Source: Ursus arctos (taxonomy: Eukaryota > Chordata > Mammalia > Carnivora > Ursidae). Taken from it: DNA of 64,000 nt. Below, piece by piece: positions 1 to 10,629 of the stretch (position 1 is the stretch's first letter; every line of letters begins with the position of its first letter). The translations under genes and the position numbers were made by a program. A model generated the notes under the pieces. It did not search any database and was not told the DNA's origin. It saw only the letters and a list, made by a program, of their open reading frames with translations. Location of the stretch: the NCBI RefSeq assembly GCF_023065955.2, contig NW_026622808.1, forward strand, positions 70,389,975 to 70,453,974, in the 5' to 3' direction.

Positions 1-545
1 TTCTTTCAGTTGTTATATATTTTGAGGCTATATTTTAGGTGAACACATGCTCAGTATTATTATGATAGAGTCCAAGCCATTGTCCTTTTTAACAAAATAA
101 AATGTCTCTTTTTGTCCCTTATGAGGTTTTGGCCTCGAATCCTGTTGTTTTCTCCTTCTGAGGCTAGCGTTGCTGGGCTGGTTCTCTTTTCTTCCTTATT
201 TGCCTGGTTCTTTTTTCCCCCCATTCCTTTTATTTTCATCTCTTTACGTGTGTCTCTGCCAGAATCATATTACTAGATTCTTTTTAAAAAAACTCCTCTA
301 AGACTTCCTGCCTTCTGTTTGCTGCAGTTACCCCACTTATACTTAGTTTAATCCCTGTTCTATCAGGATCTATTTCTCCCGAATTCTTTTTTGTTTCCTA
401 TTTATCATACTTTCTTTATTTTTACAAATTTCGCCATATTTCAACAGACAGATCTCCCACTGCTGGTGCGAAAGTTGGGCATTCCATTTTAATCTTCCAG
501 TGCTTACCCCTGACACATTTAGACTCTGACTCAGGAGCATTTTTA
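1..545 (-). mobile_element. Old L1 fragment (ORF2 endonuclease region, antisense), runs off the left edge
   Basis: The T-rich plus strand matches the reverse complement of the 5' part of L1 ORF2 as I remember it. Stretches around 90-130 and 205-260 keep the order seen in antisense copies of the endonuclease region. No reading frame survives, so this is an old L1M-type fossil. The right edge is fuzzy and composition changes to GC-rich DNA near 560. Confidence 0.55.
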
Positions 546-559
546 TTCGCTGCACATTA

Positions 560-880
560 TCAAAGTAGCTTCACCTTCTGAAGGGGACTAGGAACTCCAG
601 AGGGGAAGAAGGCAGCGTCCTGGGAGCCCAAAGCCTTGGGGAGATAAGCGAAGGTGAGCAAAGATCCTTCTTCTCTGTACCCGCCTGCTGTTCCTCACAC
701 CAAGAGAGGACTCCTCCGGGTTCATAGCATAGGGCCGGAATGATAGTCTGGGCCAGGTCACGAGGAAACTTCGAGCATCCCCGGAGTCTTTTGGAGTTCT
801 AGTGCTCCGTTGCTCTCTGGCCCTCCCTGTCCTGAAGGGAGAAGCCAAGCCCCACGGAGAGTCACCCGCAGGCACTGGAC
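560..880. other. Unique GC-rich stretch, nothing recognised
   Basis: No repeat family, convincing exon or RNA structure was recognised. Open frames on both strands are short and low in complexity. Confidence 0.4.
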
Positions 881-1140
881 CGGCCTCCCAGCTGACCTGC
901 CAGCCCACAGTCAGCGTTGACCGCTGGCATCTAATAAGTCACTTTGGGTGTCTGGCCCCGTCTTCTGGGGCCCCAGCCACCGTCTGTGTGCAGTTGCATG
1001 AGACCCCAGTGACAGCTGCCCAGTGGAGCCCAGGGAGCCCACGGAATCTCAGGAACTAAGAGTAAATCATTACTTTAAGGCTCTGAGTTCTAGGGTGGTT
1101 TGTTACACGGCATTAGAGACCCAGAACAAATGCAACTAAG
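880..1140 (+). mobile_element. Old LTR-like or unclassified repeat tail
   Basis: The segment ends in a phrase common at the 3' end of old mammalian repeats: a 'ttaagccactaagtt'-like run, then 'tggtttgttac' and an 'agaccca' tail. Here it is diverged, at about 1072-1130. The family was not resolved; MaLR-type LTR is my best guess. Confidence 0.3.
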
Positions 1141-1440
1141 AATCAACCGTGTGAGCCGAACTTGTGTCCCTTCTATGATAATCACCTTGTCCTGAGATGT
1201 GAAGGCGGAGGGGCAGGGGAGTTCTGGGACTGACCCCTCCTTTTGTCATCTGCCCCACACGGCAGCCAGGAGGGAGATCGGCTTTGATGCTGTTTCCCGG
1301 ATGGTGATGCTGGTCTTTCCTTCCTTAGGTCCCTGGAGACAGAGAGAGAAAAGAGCCAGTACAAAAGCATTTCTTGTCCTCAGCCACTGCCGCAATACCT
1401 GTCTTTTCCGCTCCGGAGAGTCATCCTTCCCCCTCCCTAC

Positions 1441-1764
1441 ATGCACACACTCTCACACACACACACGGACTCACACACACCACACACACAGACTGTCACA
1501 CCCACTCCCACTCACACACATGCACCGACACACACACGGGCTGTCACACACACAATCATTCATACACAGACGGTCACACACTCACACACACAGACTCACA
1601 CACACCACATGCACACACAGACTGTCACACACCCAGAGTCACACACACACAGACTCTTACACAATCATTCATGCGCAAAGACTCTCACATGCACACACAG
1701 ACTCACACACATTTTCACACTCCACACACTCACACACACACTCCCACACACACACCGGCACTCA
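1441..1764. repeat. CA-rich compound microsatellite/minisatellite, about 320 bp
   Basis: CA dinucleotide runs are broken by recurring variant words such as 'cacagactgtcacac' and 'acacagactcacac', giving an irregular higher-order period of about 20-40 bases. The array is open in all three plus-strand frames over long stretches because CA-rich DNA lacks TAA/TGA/TAG. The predicted His/Thr/Ser-rich peptides of 117-249 residues are therefore composition artefacts. Such tracts are prone to slippage and length polymorphism. Confidence 0.95.
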
Positions 1765-1884
1765 AACGCCTTCTGTCTCACGGTTTCCCGCTAGCTGCTC
1801 GGATCCGTCACCCTCCCTTCCTCCTCTGTGGCATCACCAGTGCCGGGTGGCGGGCAGGGAGCCAGCAATCTGTGCTGGGTATCT

Positions 1885-2780
1885 TGTTTGCACTGAATTT
1901 ATAGACTCCTTGGGGGGAGAATTGATCTCTTTGTGTCCAAGAACCTAGTATGTTTTTCTACTCCAGTTTTCCTTTATGTAAAGTTTGATCATTTCTTTCA
2001 TATGGATTGTGTTACATTTATTACTAATGATTTCCTGCTTTTTGTTTCTTTTGTGAATGGGATACGATTTTTCCCCAAATATTTTCTAACTGGTCATGGC
2101 TATTGAGTCTGCCCGTTTGCTTTACTCTTTTATCCATTTTGATAGTTTTTCCAGATGGGCAACCACATCATTTGCAGATAACGACAGTTTAATAATTTTT
2201 TTCCTTCCAGAAGAAGGAAAGCCTCTAGGGCTAGCCCAGACCCTAGGGGGCCAAGCCTGGGTACGCCATCTTGTGCTGCGCTCCCTGGGATCTCTGCAGG
2301 TGTCTCGATAGCTGGACAGAAGTGGGCGTCCTTGCTTTGTTCTGGATGCTGACAGGAATGCTCTCAAGGTCCACCTAAGGTATCAGGTTTGCTCGAAGTT
2401 TCGATGACGCAGTCTTCATTAAATCGGGAATTTCCCTTCTGTATCTAGCTTACTAATGGTTTTACAAGTCTGAAATGAATGTCAAATCTGATCAAATGCT
2501 TCTTCGGGGGTATCCGTGTAACTGGTCGCATGAGTTTCTGTTTTCATCTGTTACTATGGTGGGCAATACTACACTCGTGTTGTTGACCTAGCCCTCAACC
2601 CGGGCTGATCACGACCTGTTCGTCTTTCGATTATGTTGTGGCTGTAATCCATTCACATTTTGTTTAGGCTTTTGGAGAATTTTTAATGTGCGAAATGGGT
2701 TTACATATTTCTATTTTTAACTATCCTCGCTAGTTGTCTTAGAAATAGGTGGAACGTTTTCCATCTTCCTCCGCCTTCTC
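1885..2780 (-). mobile_element. Old L1 ORF2 fragment (reverse transcriptase part), antisense
   Basis: The plus strand follows the reverse complement of L1 ORF2. It starts at a 'ttgcactgaattta' phrase near 1888, passes 'gggagaattgatctcttt', then the antisense of the region around the catalytic FADD box near 2170-2200 ('catttgcagataacgacag'), and ends near 2660 with the antisense of an upstream RT segment. Many substitutions and stops make it non-coding. It abuts a plus-oriented L1 segment at about 2780-2810. Confidence 0.6.
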
Positions 2781-3905
2781 AAAATTACGCATACGATTGG
2801 AAAAAATTTAAAACTTCCTTTCATAAACAATGCTTGAGTCAAAAGGTAAATCAAAAGTACAAGAAAAGTTGCTTAAAAGTGAATAGCAATGAGAGCACGA
2901 TATCAAAATTTGTGGGCTGTTGTTGAATTAACGCAAACACTTATTTGAACACAAAAGTGCATTTATTTGGGAACAAAAGTGCCTGGAAGTAACTAAGTGT
3001 TAGCCGAGAATTCTCCAAGACACACTTTAAAAGAGAAGTAATTTTTTAAACTCTAGGGATGAGTACATGAATACATATGTAAATGTAAAAATAGGGTTGA
3101 AAAATACCCCCAAACTACCCACAGAGATTAGCTCCAGGAGGAAAATGAAGTTGGAGAGAATGACAATGATTATAAAGAGGCACCTACTTTCATGTTTGAG
3201 TCTATAAACATCTGTACCGTCTGACTCTTTTACAGGCAGAATATATTTTCATATCGCCTTTGCTTTTTAAAACCAAATTAAAAAAAAATTAAACAGATCA
3301 TGCTAGCCACTTTGTCCAACCACAGTTTAGATAAAATGAACTGATCAAGAGGCTAGCATCCCCAAATCTATCTGCTTGGAAATTTAAAAACAAATCTAAG
3401 TAACATGAATTAAATAATAAATCAAAACTGAATTACCAACTATTTTAATAAAGGCACTACATATAAAACCCCACAGGATACTGCCCCAGACCTCTGTACT
3501 TAGAGGAAAATAAATAGCTTAAATGTAGTCATTAGAAGAAAGATTGAAAAGACAAGGGAACTAAGTGTTTACCTCAATAAGCCAGGAAATGAACATCAAA
3601 ATAAATCTGAAGAAAGCAGGCAGAAGAAATTAATGAAGAACAGGAGCAGAAATTAATGAAATAGAATAAAACAACAGTAGACTTGAGCTATAAAGATGAA
3701 AAATAATTCTTTGAAAAAATTGAGAAACTAGACAAATCTAGCAAGCCTGATCAAGAAAACACATCAGTAACCATAAAAATGAAGAAGGGGTGTGACAGAT
3801 ACACAGATATTGTGAAATGATAGGAAAATGCAAATTTTATGCCAATTCATTTGACAATCTAAAATAAAACACGCAATTTTTAGGGAAAAAACATATACAT
3901 ACCAA

Positions 3906-4375
3906 GTCGTAGATATTGCAACCTGGCTAACCTGACCTCCCCCCAATTCCCTCTGAGCTGCCTCTCTCCACTCCAGAAACTACATTTCCCATGTGCCCTT
4001 GAGCTGGAGTTGAGCATGTGACCTGGACCCAGATAAGGGGAGGCACCAAAGCAGGACTCCAGAGGTGAAAGTGAGGAGCAGCGGGTGGAGTGGGTGGGGT
4101 GGGCGTGGGGGGGGGGCTGCTTGTGCAGAGACCAGCCCTTGTGGCAAAGGCATTGGGTTCCACCAGGGCAGCTGTGGCAGAGGTGGTGTCCGGTGGCGGG
4201 TGGTGGAGGCAGTGGGGTTGCTGCTTGGACAGTCTCTTGGAGGGGGTGGGAATTTCTTCTCACTCTTGTCCATGTCTCTCACCCTCCCAGAAGTTCAGGA
4301 AACTGTCTAAACCCTGCAGTATATAAGTTTTCTGCCTTACTTAACCAGTTGTGGTCTACAGCCAGGCACTTTGGT
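3906..4375. mobile_element. Unclassified 470-bp insertion inside the L1, flanked by ATACCAA repeats
   Basis: The L1 text breaks at 'ataccaa' (3899-3905) and resumes after a second 'ataccaa' (4376-4382). The intervening DNA is GC-rich and unlike L1. Its ends, 'gtcgtag' and 'cactttggt', do not give a clear LTR or terminal inverted repeat. A 7-bp duplication would suit a DNA transposon or an LTR element. The centre (4080-4230) is strongly G/T-rich on the plus strand. Confidence 0.45.
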
Positions 4376-4460
4376 ATACCAAAATTGATTCAAGAAGAGG
4401 AAAAGAAAAAAAAATAGATCTATCCAAAAAAAGAAGTTGAATCATAGCCTAATGCCAAGA

Positions 4461-4507
4461 AGGAGGAGCAGGTGGGTCGGAGAGGGAGGAGGGGGAGGAG
4501 GAGGAGG
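4461..4507. repeat. GGA-rich purine tract
   Basis: An imperfect (GGA)n purine run of about 45 bases lies inside the L1 remnant, probably expanded after insertion. Confidence 0.8.
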
Positions 4508-4914
4508 TAAAAAGGGCATATCAGATCCAGACAGCGTGATGGGAGAATTCTACCAAACCTTTAACGGAGGATAGCTTCTATGGTGGAAATCCGTAGGGAA
4601 TATGTTCGATCTCCCAATTTTTATATGTTGTTAATGAATTCAAGTTTGCAAACACCTTGTATGCCAACACAGTGTAGATTGAGCAAAACCGACTTCCAGA
4701 CTGGAATTTGCTTGTGTGGGCCTCTAGTTTGTCCTTCTAATGTGGTCCAGACCCTCATGGTAAAGGTGGAAAAAATGGGGCACAGAAGATGAGGAATGGT
4801 CCGTGAGCATCCTGCCTTCACTAAGCACCCCGCATACCCGTGCTGTTCCGTGAAGATTACAGCATCGAGCAAAGCAGACAGATCCCTGCCATCACAGAGA
4901 TCTGGGGACACTCT

Positions 4915-5165
4915 CTTTGCAGAGGGAACAGTCAGTGCAAAGGTCCTGAGGCAAGAGTGTGCCTGTCAAATTCAGGGAAAAGCCAGAAGACTAGTGTGGC
5001 TGCAGTGAAGGCCCAGGGGGAAGTAGGGGGACAGGAGTCAGAGAGGACTGGGGTCAGCCCTGAGCGAGCATGGGAAGCCACCTGAGGGGTCTGGCTTTTT
5101 CTTTGCAGTGCCATTGCCCAGATGAGGGACTGGGGCCAGGGTGGTAGCTGTAGTGGTGTGAGAGG
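4915..5165 (+). mobile_element. Ancient mammalian interspersed repeat, family not certain (L2-like)
   Basis: It contains the phrase series 'gagggaacagtcagtgcaaa', 'cctgaggcaagagtgtgcct', 'ccagtgtggct'-like and 'agggtggtagctgtagtgg'. I remember this order from a widespread old mammalian repeat, and a second copy seems to lie at 7960-8300. The copy is strongly eroded. Confidence 0.4.
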
Positions 5166-5497
5166 GGGCTCTCACCCAGATGTCTAAAGGTGGGGCTCAC
5201 AGCATTTGTAAATGGCTCCATGTGGGGCTGAGAGAAACAGATGTCGAGGAGGATGCCCAAGAGATGTATGCCAGGTCTGGTGCCTGAGCTTGGAAGCCCA
5301 GGCCTCCACACTGGGTTGTGGCCAAGGGTTTCCCTGGGCCAGGACAGGGGTGTGTGGCAGGGCTGCTGCACACAGCTCTCTGTGGCCGGAGGGGCAGAAG
5401 GAGACAGTGTGTCAGGGAGGGGAGGTGATGAGTGGGTAGCAGAACCGGGACCATTCCTGTCCTCGATCATGCTTCTAACTGCATTTCTAAGCACATC

Positions 5498-5517
5498 TTT
5501 TTTTTTTTTTTTTTTTT
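5498..5517. repeat. Poly-T tract of 20 bases
   Basis: An uninterrupted T run, which would be a 3' poly-A tail if a retroelement lay on the minus strand to its right. The flanking DNA (5518-5600) has no SINE or L1 text and no AATAAA on the minus strand within 30 bases, so its origin is open. Confidence 0.7.
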
Positions 5518-5519
5518 AA

Positions 5520-5880
5520 TTCGTGTGCTCGGAAGTGCAATTTTGCTGCTATTGAAATACAATGTGCCTTCTCTTTCCTCAGTCTCTCTGCTTTAATTGT
5601 ATACCCCTGGCTCTGCGCCTCTGTGCTGGCCGGCTTGGAGATTCATAATTTCAGGCTGACACCATAGTAACCACTTAGTTTGATTCAAGATTCCAGTGTC
5701 ATCCCTGGCTGCGCTTGAATAGGACAGGGGGAAGGGGGGAGGCGAGAGGGGGGCCATCTGAAGACGGCTCCTTACAGCAACAGCAATTATTTCTTCGTTT
5801 CCAAGGAAAATGTAAACAGAAGGTCAGCTTTGGCCAGGCCTCTTAATTTCCCTCCCTTTGTGGCGACAGGTTGATTTGGG
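5520..5880. promoter_or_regulatory. Candidate conserved non-coding element
   Basis: Repeat-free and unusually free of CA/GA simple sequence for this region. It carries homeodomain-type cores ('tttaattg' near 5592, 'cataattt' near 5644, 'caattatttc' near 5783) and non-coding frames. The texture resembles an enhancer, but only a cross-species alignment could show constraint. Confidence 0.25.
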
Positions 5881-6420
5881 GAAACTGGGTCTGTTTGTTA
5901 TTTCTCCTCCTGGCTTCCCCTTCCCCCCACCTCCAGCGACAGAGGCAGTGGCAGCTGCAATGACAGAGATGGGGCAGGGCACTGCGGGGGTAATGCCGGT
6001 CATAGCAGCTGCAGAAGCAGCCAGAGCCTGCCTGGTGTCCCTAACAGCCCCACCCCGTGCTGTCCCCACCCTAGCTGCACAGCCACAGGCAGGGACCAAT
6101 GCTTGCTAACATTCAGGGAGTGGCCTGGAGTCGGGCCTGCCTCCCCACCTGCTCAGCAAAGGCCTGGAGCCACTACCTGTGTGCCCCAGGACCCAGTCCC
6201 GGAGTTTGCAAGTCTTCTGCAGGTGAGATTCCAAAGTCCCCAGCAGCGGGGGCGTGGAGTGGGTCTTGCAGCCGTCAGCTCTGAGCCCAGCTAGCCACAA
6301 TACCCCCGGCCCTCCCGTCCCCGGCTCTGGCCTCAGGAGTGCCTTCCTGCCTCAGCCACCTTTCTGCTTCTCCAGGCCTCCTGTGGGCTCTGACCCCCTT
6401 GGCTGGACCTTGCTCTCTGG
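5880..6420. other. Unique GC-rich stretch, no gene recognised
   Basis: CAG-rich triplets around 5940-6080 and ordinary GC-rich sequence. Open frames exist on both strands but show no domain, start context or exon pair. Confidence 0.4.
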
Positions 6421-6489
6421 AGCCTGCATTTGACCCCATCTGTTCTGTGAGCCTCTCTAAACCTTGACACCATCAGGGCTCCTCGTGGT

Positions 6490-6590
6490 CCTGATGCCCG
6501 CACCTATCTGAGACTGTTTCCTCATCTGTTAAATGGAGACATAATAGCACCCTCCTTCCAGGGGTGTCGAGAAGCTTTGAAGCTTCTCAC
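6490..6590 (+). mobile_element. MIR SINE fragment, sense
   Basis: The core phrase 'tttcctcatctgttaaatgg' followed by 'agacataatagcaccctcc' is the conserved 3' part of MIR. Only this part is clear. Confidence 0.7.
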
Positions 6591-6934
6591 CGCACTCAGA
6601 AAGGATGTCTCTAAACAAAGCTGCAGCCTCTTCCCTCTGGAGGTAAGTGGATCATCCCGCTTCCCCCAGTGTGTTGAACTGAAGGGGGCAAGAGTAGCCA
6701 ACACTCTGCCTCCCCCCGCCCCAAGCCACCCCCCCTCAGCCGTGGAAGCATGCAGTCTGGGTCCCAAGATGCAGCCCATGATGACAGCACTGCCTGCGGT
6801 CTGATGCATGACAAGTCAGGGGCTGGGGGGTGGCATGGCCTTCTTACCTCGAGACTCGGCCAGCTCCGCAACATGGGGTCTGTCCCTCATGACATCCCCT
6901 TTCCAGGCAGCAATGTCTGCGTTAATGAAGCCTC

Positions 6935-7090
6935 TTTTGGTTGTAAGTAGCAGAGCCTGGGAGGGCCAGGAGAAGTCCTTCAGGCACAGCCGGATCCAGG
7001 GCTCAGGTGATAACATCAGCTCCCCCTCTGTGTGTCTAGCTTTATCTCCCTCTAGCTGTCAGCTTCCTTCTGCGGCTCTCTAAGGAGGGA
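6935..7090 (+). mobile_element. Ancient repeat, first of three copies (not named)
   Basis: It begins with 'cttttggttgtaagtagcag', then 'cacagccggatccagggctc' and 'gataacatcagct'. The same series opens copies at 31957 and 57085. I remember the pattern from an old eutherian interspersed repeat but cannot name it confidently. Confidence 0.5.
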
Positions 7091-7307
7091 GAGATGTGGC
7101 TGTTGGCTGTTCCAGATTTACTTCCTGCCAGTTTAGCAGAAAGAAAACTTCTCTGCCTCAGCATTTGTAGGTCAATCCCAGGGAGGGATTGGAGCGACCT
7201 GATGGGTCCTGTGCCCCCAGCTTGCTCCACTGGGACTAGTCTCTTTCCAGGGGATAGTGGTCTATAGTCAGCCAGTCCTGGGTGGTGCGCTTCCGCCAGG
7301 GGCTGGG

Positions 7308-7486
7308 GCGTGTGCCTGCATGCGTGCATGTGTGTGCCTGCGTGTGTGTGCACGTGCACGTGTGTGCATATGCCTGTGTGCATGCGTGTGCCTGCGTGCG
7401 CGCACATGTGTGCCTGCGTGCATTCATGTGTGTGCCTGCGTGTGCGCATGTGCACGCGTGTGCGTGTGTGTGTGTGCATGCCTGCA
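7308..7486. repeat. GT-rich compound array with CTGCGTG units (alternating purine/pyrimidine)
   Basis: About 180 bases of alternating purine-pyrimidine DNA built from 'tgtgtgcctgcgtg' words with 'gcacgtgcacgtg' and 'cgcgtgtgcg' patches. Such DNA can adopt left-handed Z-form. CpG steps every 10-15 bases are notable in a mammal. It creates Cys/Val/His-rich open frames on both strands, which I treat as artefacts. Confidence 0.95.
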
Positions 7487-7959
7487 CAGCTTCCCCAGGG
7501 CTGCAGGCAGTGGAGATCATTTTCCTTGAGGAGGGGAAGGGATGTTACCCGAGGAAGGAGGACAGACATGTGGCGGCTGCTGTTCCTGGCTGTCCAGAGC
7601 CCTCAAGGCCATTCCCTGCACAGGGCACCAGTCCCAACACCCTGAAACAAAGAGCTAATATGTCGCCCACTGGTCCCAAGTCCCCCCACGACCTCCCGGC
7701 TAGCCAGGCACAGGAAGCTCCCTACCGACTGACTTCACCAATCCCCATATGCCCCAGGCTGGCCCACGTTCCCCAAACACGCAGGCCCCTCATCCCTATT
7801 CTCTCCCTAGAGCCTCTCTCTCCTCCTCCTCCTCGCCCTTCCTGCCTTCTTCCCTTTCCACCTTCCTTCTTCCTACCTTTGGCAAGTGTTTGCCAAGTGC
7901 CTCCAGCATGCTTGCACTCCGCTCTAGCACCGACTGTGTGCGGCCCACCCAGGAGCCCA

Positions 7960-8300
7960 AGAGACCTGTCCCTGCATTCCAAGCACTTGTGGTCTGGTGT
8001 GGAGGAGAGAGACATGAATGGGATGGTCACACAATTATAGGATTACACTCTGGAACGTTCCAGGAAGAAGGAAGGTGCCAGAAGAGTATCCATCAGGGGC
8101 CCTGACGTGGCTCATGGTGAGGGATGATCTCCAGAGGAAGTAACACTGTGACTGAGAGCTAAAGCGTGAGTAAAGAGCTGGCTCTCCAGGGACATTGGGA
8201 ATGCAGGACTGTTCCAGGCAAAAGGGATAGTGTGGGCAGAAGTCCTGAGTTTGGGGGATGCACAGCCTGTGTGAGTATGGTGAGGGGGAAGGGGCAGCAG
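7960..8300 (+). mobile_element. Second copy of the ancient L2-like repeat seen at 4915
   Basis: The phrases 'gcacttgtggtctggtgtgg', 'gacatgaatgggatggtc', 'gttccaggcaaaagg' and 'cagaagtcctgag' are in the order expected for this old repeat. The match is weak. Confidence 0.35.
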
Positions 8301-8344
8301 GTGGTGGGGTGGAGTGTGGTGAGGCTGGGGCCAGGCATCTGGCC

Positions 8345-8585
8345 AGCTACTGCTCCTTCGGGAGGCAGCTGAGGTGTCGCCTCCTCCAGGAAGCCCTCAA
8401 TGACTTCCCCAGCCCTCCGCTATCCAGGCATTTGCATGCTGAATGGTGTTTAGTTGTGCAATTGTCCATTTTCTTCTCTAAGCTTTGAGCTCTTTAAGGA
8501 AGGGGGGGTCTGTATTATCTCAGAGTCCCTCGTGCCTGGTAGGAGTCCTGTCTCATAATAGGGGCTCAGGAAATGTTTGGGGGAT
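8345..8585 (+). mobile_element. L2 LINE 3' end, sense
   Basis: It has the L2 3' hallmarks: 'ctcctccaggaagccctc', 'tttgagctctttaaggaag', 'gtgcctggtagg' and a final 'ggggctcaggaaatgtttg'. It is old and truncated at the 5' end, as is usual. Confidence 0.75.
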
Positions 8586-10285
8586 CTGAAAAGGTTTCTC
8601 TGAAGGGGCAGCCAAGTCCTAGAGCACAAGCCAAAAGGACAGGAGCAGTGACAGTGACCCGCTGGTTGAAGGACGTTTCCTTCCTCAACACTTCTAGACC
8701 GTCACGTCAACGGGGCGGGGTGGGGCGGGGGGCAATTTGAGGTCCAGGCTGGGGAACTCAGAGCCACAGTTTCGTTGAAATAGTCAGGACAATGCAGCTC
8801 AAAACTCCTGTGTGCCATTTGCTTCCACTAAGAGCTGATGAACGACCAGGAAGGTGCGGCTTCTGCATTTGGCTGAGTGGTAGATGCGAGCATGACCTCT
8901 GCTTCCAACGCTGAGGGAGGGGTGTTGATCCGGGCTCCTCTCGGGAAAACAGGTTTATTCTTTCTTGATTCTATTAAAAAATTGACCTCCTCGTGACAGA
9001 ACATTGGAAAATGCTCAAAAGTAGAGAGGAGGTGGGGGGAGGGGAGGTAGGGTGAGAGAGGAAGGGAGAAAGAGATGAATGTCGGTCCTGTTTCCGCGGC
9101 TCACGGAAGGTAGTCTCTTCCAGAAAGACTAAAGCAGTGACCTGAAATTCCAGCTTTGTCACCTGCCAGTTTCGGAGCTTGGGACAGCCCCCCCCCCACC
9201 CGCCTTGAGCACAGGTCCTTGCCCGTGGGGCGGGTGCAAGGGTGGTCACATGGGATGACAAGCCGGCAGCCAGGAGCCTGGCTGAGGAAGGGCTCCCAGA
9301 GCCTTAGCGGTTGGTATTCAACACTCTCCCTGTTGCTAGAAAACACGTTTTAACCACATTTTAAAGAAGTCTTTCTATTGTGGAGATTTTGAGATCCCAA
9401 ATTAACTGTCTTCTGCGGCTTCATCAAGGCAGGCTGAGTGGCTGTGCCTTCGAGTAAGTTGGGTGCCTTTCGGGTCCCCGGATCCTCACTCCCTGGGGGT
9501 ACTCAGCCAGCACTGGCGGCAGCCTGGGGGTCTGGGCTGAGCTCACCCGGCCTCCTGCCCCCACTTCTGGAAGAGCAAGCAGCGCTCATCGCTCATTGCT
9601 CACACCGCAGAAGGAGGTGTGTGGGGGAGGGGCTGCCTGTGGCAGGATGCACTTGGCCCGTTTCCTAGGAAACCCAGCCGAGAGTGAGAAGGGACTGTTG
9701 GCTGCTCCTGGGACTCTCAGGGCACCGGAGGAGGCCCCATAACTGGCCCTGTAGCTGGCCTGGAGTGCTGCCATCTCACTGGGGTTCCAGCCCCCCTGCC
9801 TCCTCTGTGTCTCAGTTCCTACCAGGTGTGCATGGGTGGAGGGTGGAGGGTGAAGGAACCTCTGATGCTGTGATTTCTGAATGTGCTGTGGGTTCTGCCT
9901 ACCTGTGTTTCACGCATGGTCTTGAGCCTATCCAGGCACCACCCCCGCTGGCCTCCTCCCTCCAGGAGCTCCTCACTCCGGTGGACTGGCTGGATCTTGT
10001 CCCTAGTGACTCCTCAGCCCCAGCCTGCATCCACTCCGCCACAGATCTGCCCCTGCTGGGATTCCTGGCAGCAGCCAGGGGCAGGTGGTCTTTCTCTGCT
10101 CAGGGTAACTTCCTTACCACTCTGGGACACCCCCGGGAGGTCAAGGGAGCCCTTGTGCCTTGCCTGGTCAGCAGTGGGGGCACTGTCAGCCCCCACCTTC
10201 AACCATGCTCATAATCTCATAATCTCCCTCGCTTAGCCTGATCTCTTTCCCAGAGCCTGTGGCACACAGCACCCTTTTCTGTCCA
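8585..10285. other. 1.7 kb of unique DNA without a recognisable gene
   Basis: At 8708-8730 two GC-box-like 'ggggcgggg' motifs follow 'cgtcacgtcaacg'. At 9183-9200 there is a short poly-C. The rest is GC-moderate with no clear repeat, and no ORF here has exon-like features. Confidence 0.4.
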
Positions 10286-10460
10286 CAATTTCTAATAATA
10301 AGAGTAGGTACCACTTTCTTGCTCCCGCTATGTGTGGTGTGCAGTTCACCCATCACTCTGACTTCACAGCAACTGGAAAGGAGGGCATGACGTCCATCGT
10401 GCAGATGGTGAAACTGAGGCTCGGAGACCCTTCGCATCTGGCAGAGTTGTGGTGCACATC
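10285..10460 (-). mobile_element. MIR SINE fragment, antisense
   Basis: 'gtgcagatggtgaaactgag' followed by 'gctcggagaccc' is the antisense MIR core. 'acttcacagcaactgg' upstream is the antisense of its 3' part. Confidence 0.65.
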
Positions 10461-10629
10461 GAGTTTGGGGACAAACCACACAGATACTGGGGCTGGGCCA
10501 CAAGAAACAGGTGCAGTGGGGTGGGGGGAGTGTACAGGATCTAAGAGCAATGCCTTTCCACATCTAGAACTTCAACTCAAGACTCTGATCCTCTGAGAGA
10601 CCACTGTGAGCACCCAGGTGGGCTCAGGG

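Larger units (their letters stand above)
2810..4590 (+). mobile_element. Old L1 ORF2 fragment (endonuclease-RT linker), sense, interrupted
   Basis: A-rich DNA follows the sense strand of ORF2 between the endonuclease and RT domains. Recognisable points are the 'agcagaaattaatgaaatag' phrase near 3644, the 'ttctttgaaaa' phrase near 3709, 'tgccaattcatttgacaatc' at 3840, and 'gaattctaccaaacctttaa' near 4545. Frame is lost throughout. The stretch 3000-3300 is less clear and may contain another element. A separate 470-bp segment is inserted at 3906-4375. Confidence 0.6.

Noticed and set aside
1441..1764. CRISPR-like array of repeats and spacers
   Set aside because: The units are CA-repeat variants with no constant repeat or spacer length, and the genome is mammalian.
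1199..1948. 249-residue His/Thr/Ser-rich plus-strand frame
   Set aside because: It runs through the CA array. All three frames are open there, which is an effect of composition, and no other protein features are present.
7282..8040. 252-residue Cys/Val/Ala-rich frame and overlapping frames on the other strand
   Set aside because: Driven by the GT/CTGCGTG array and GC-rich flank; no domain, no splice support.
8700..8740. GC-box promoter
   Set aside because: Two ggggcgggg words without CpG density, TATA or other support.
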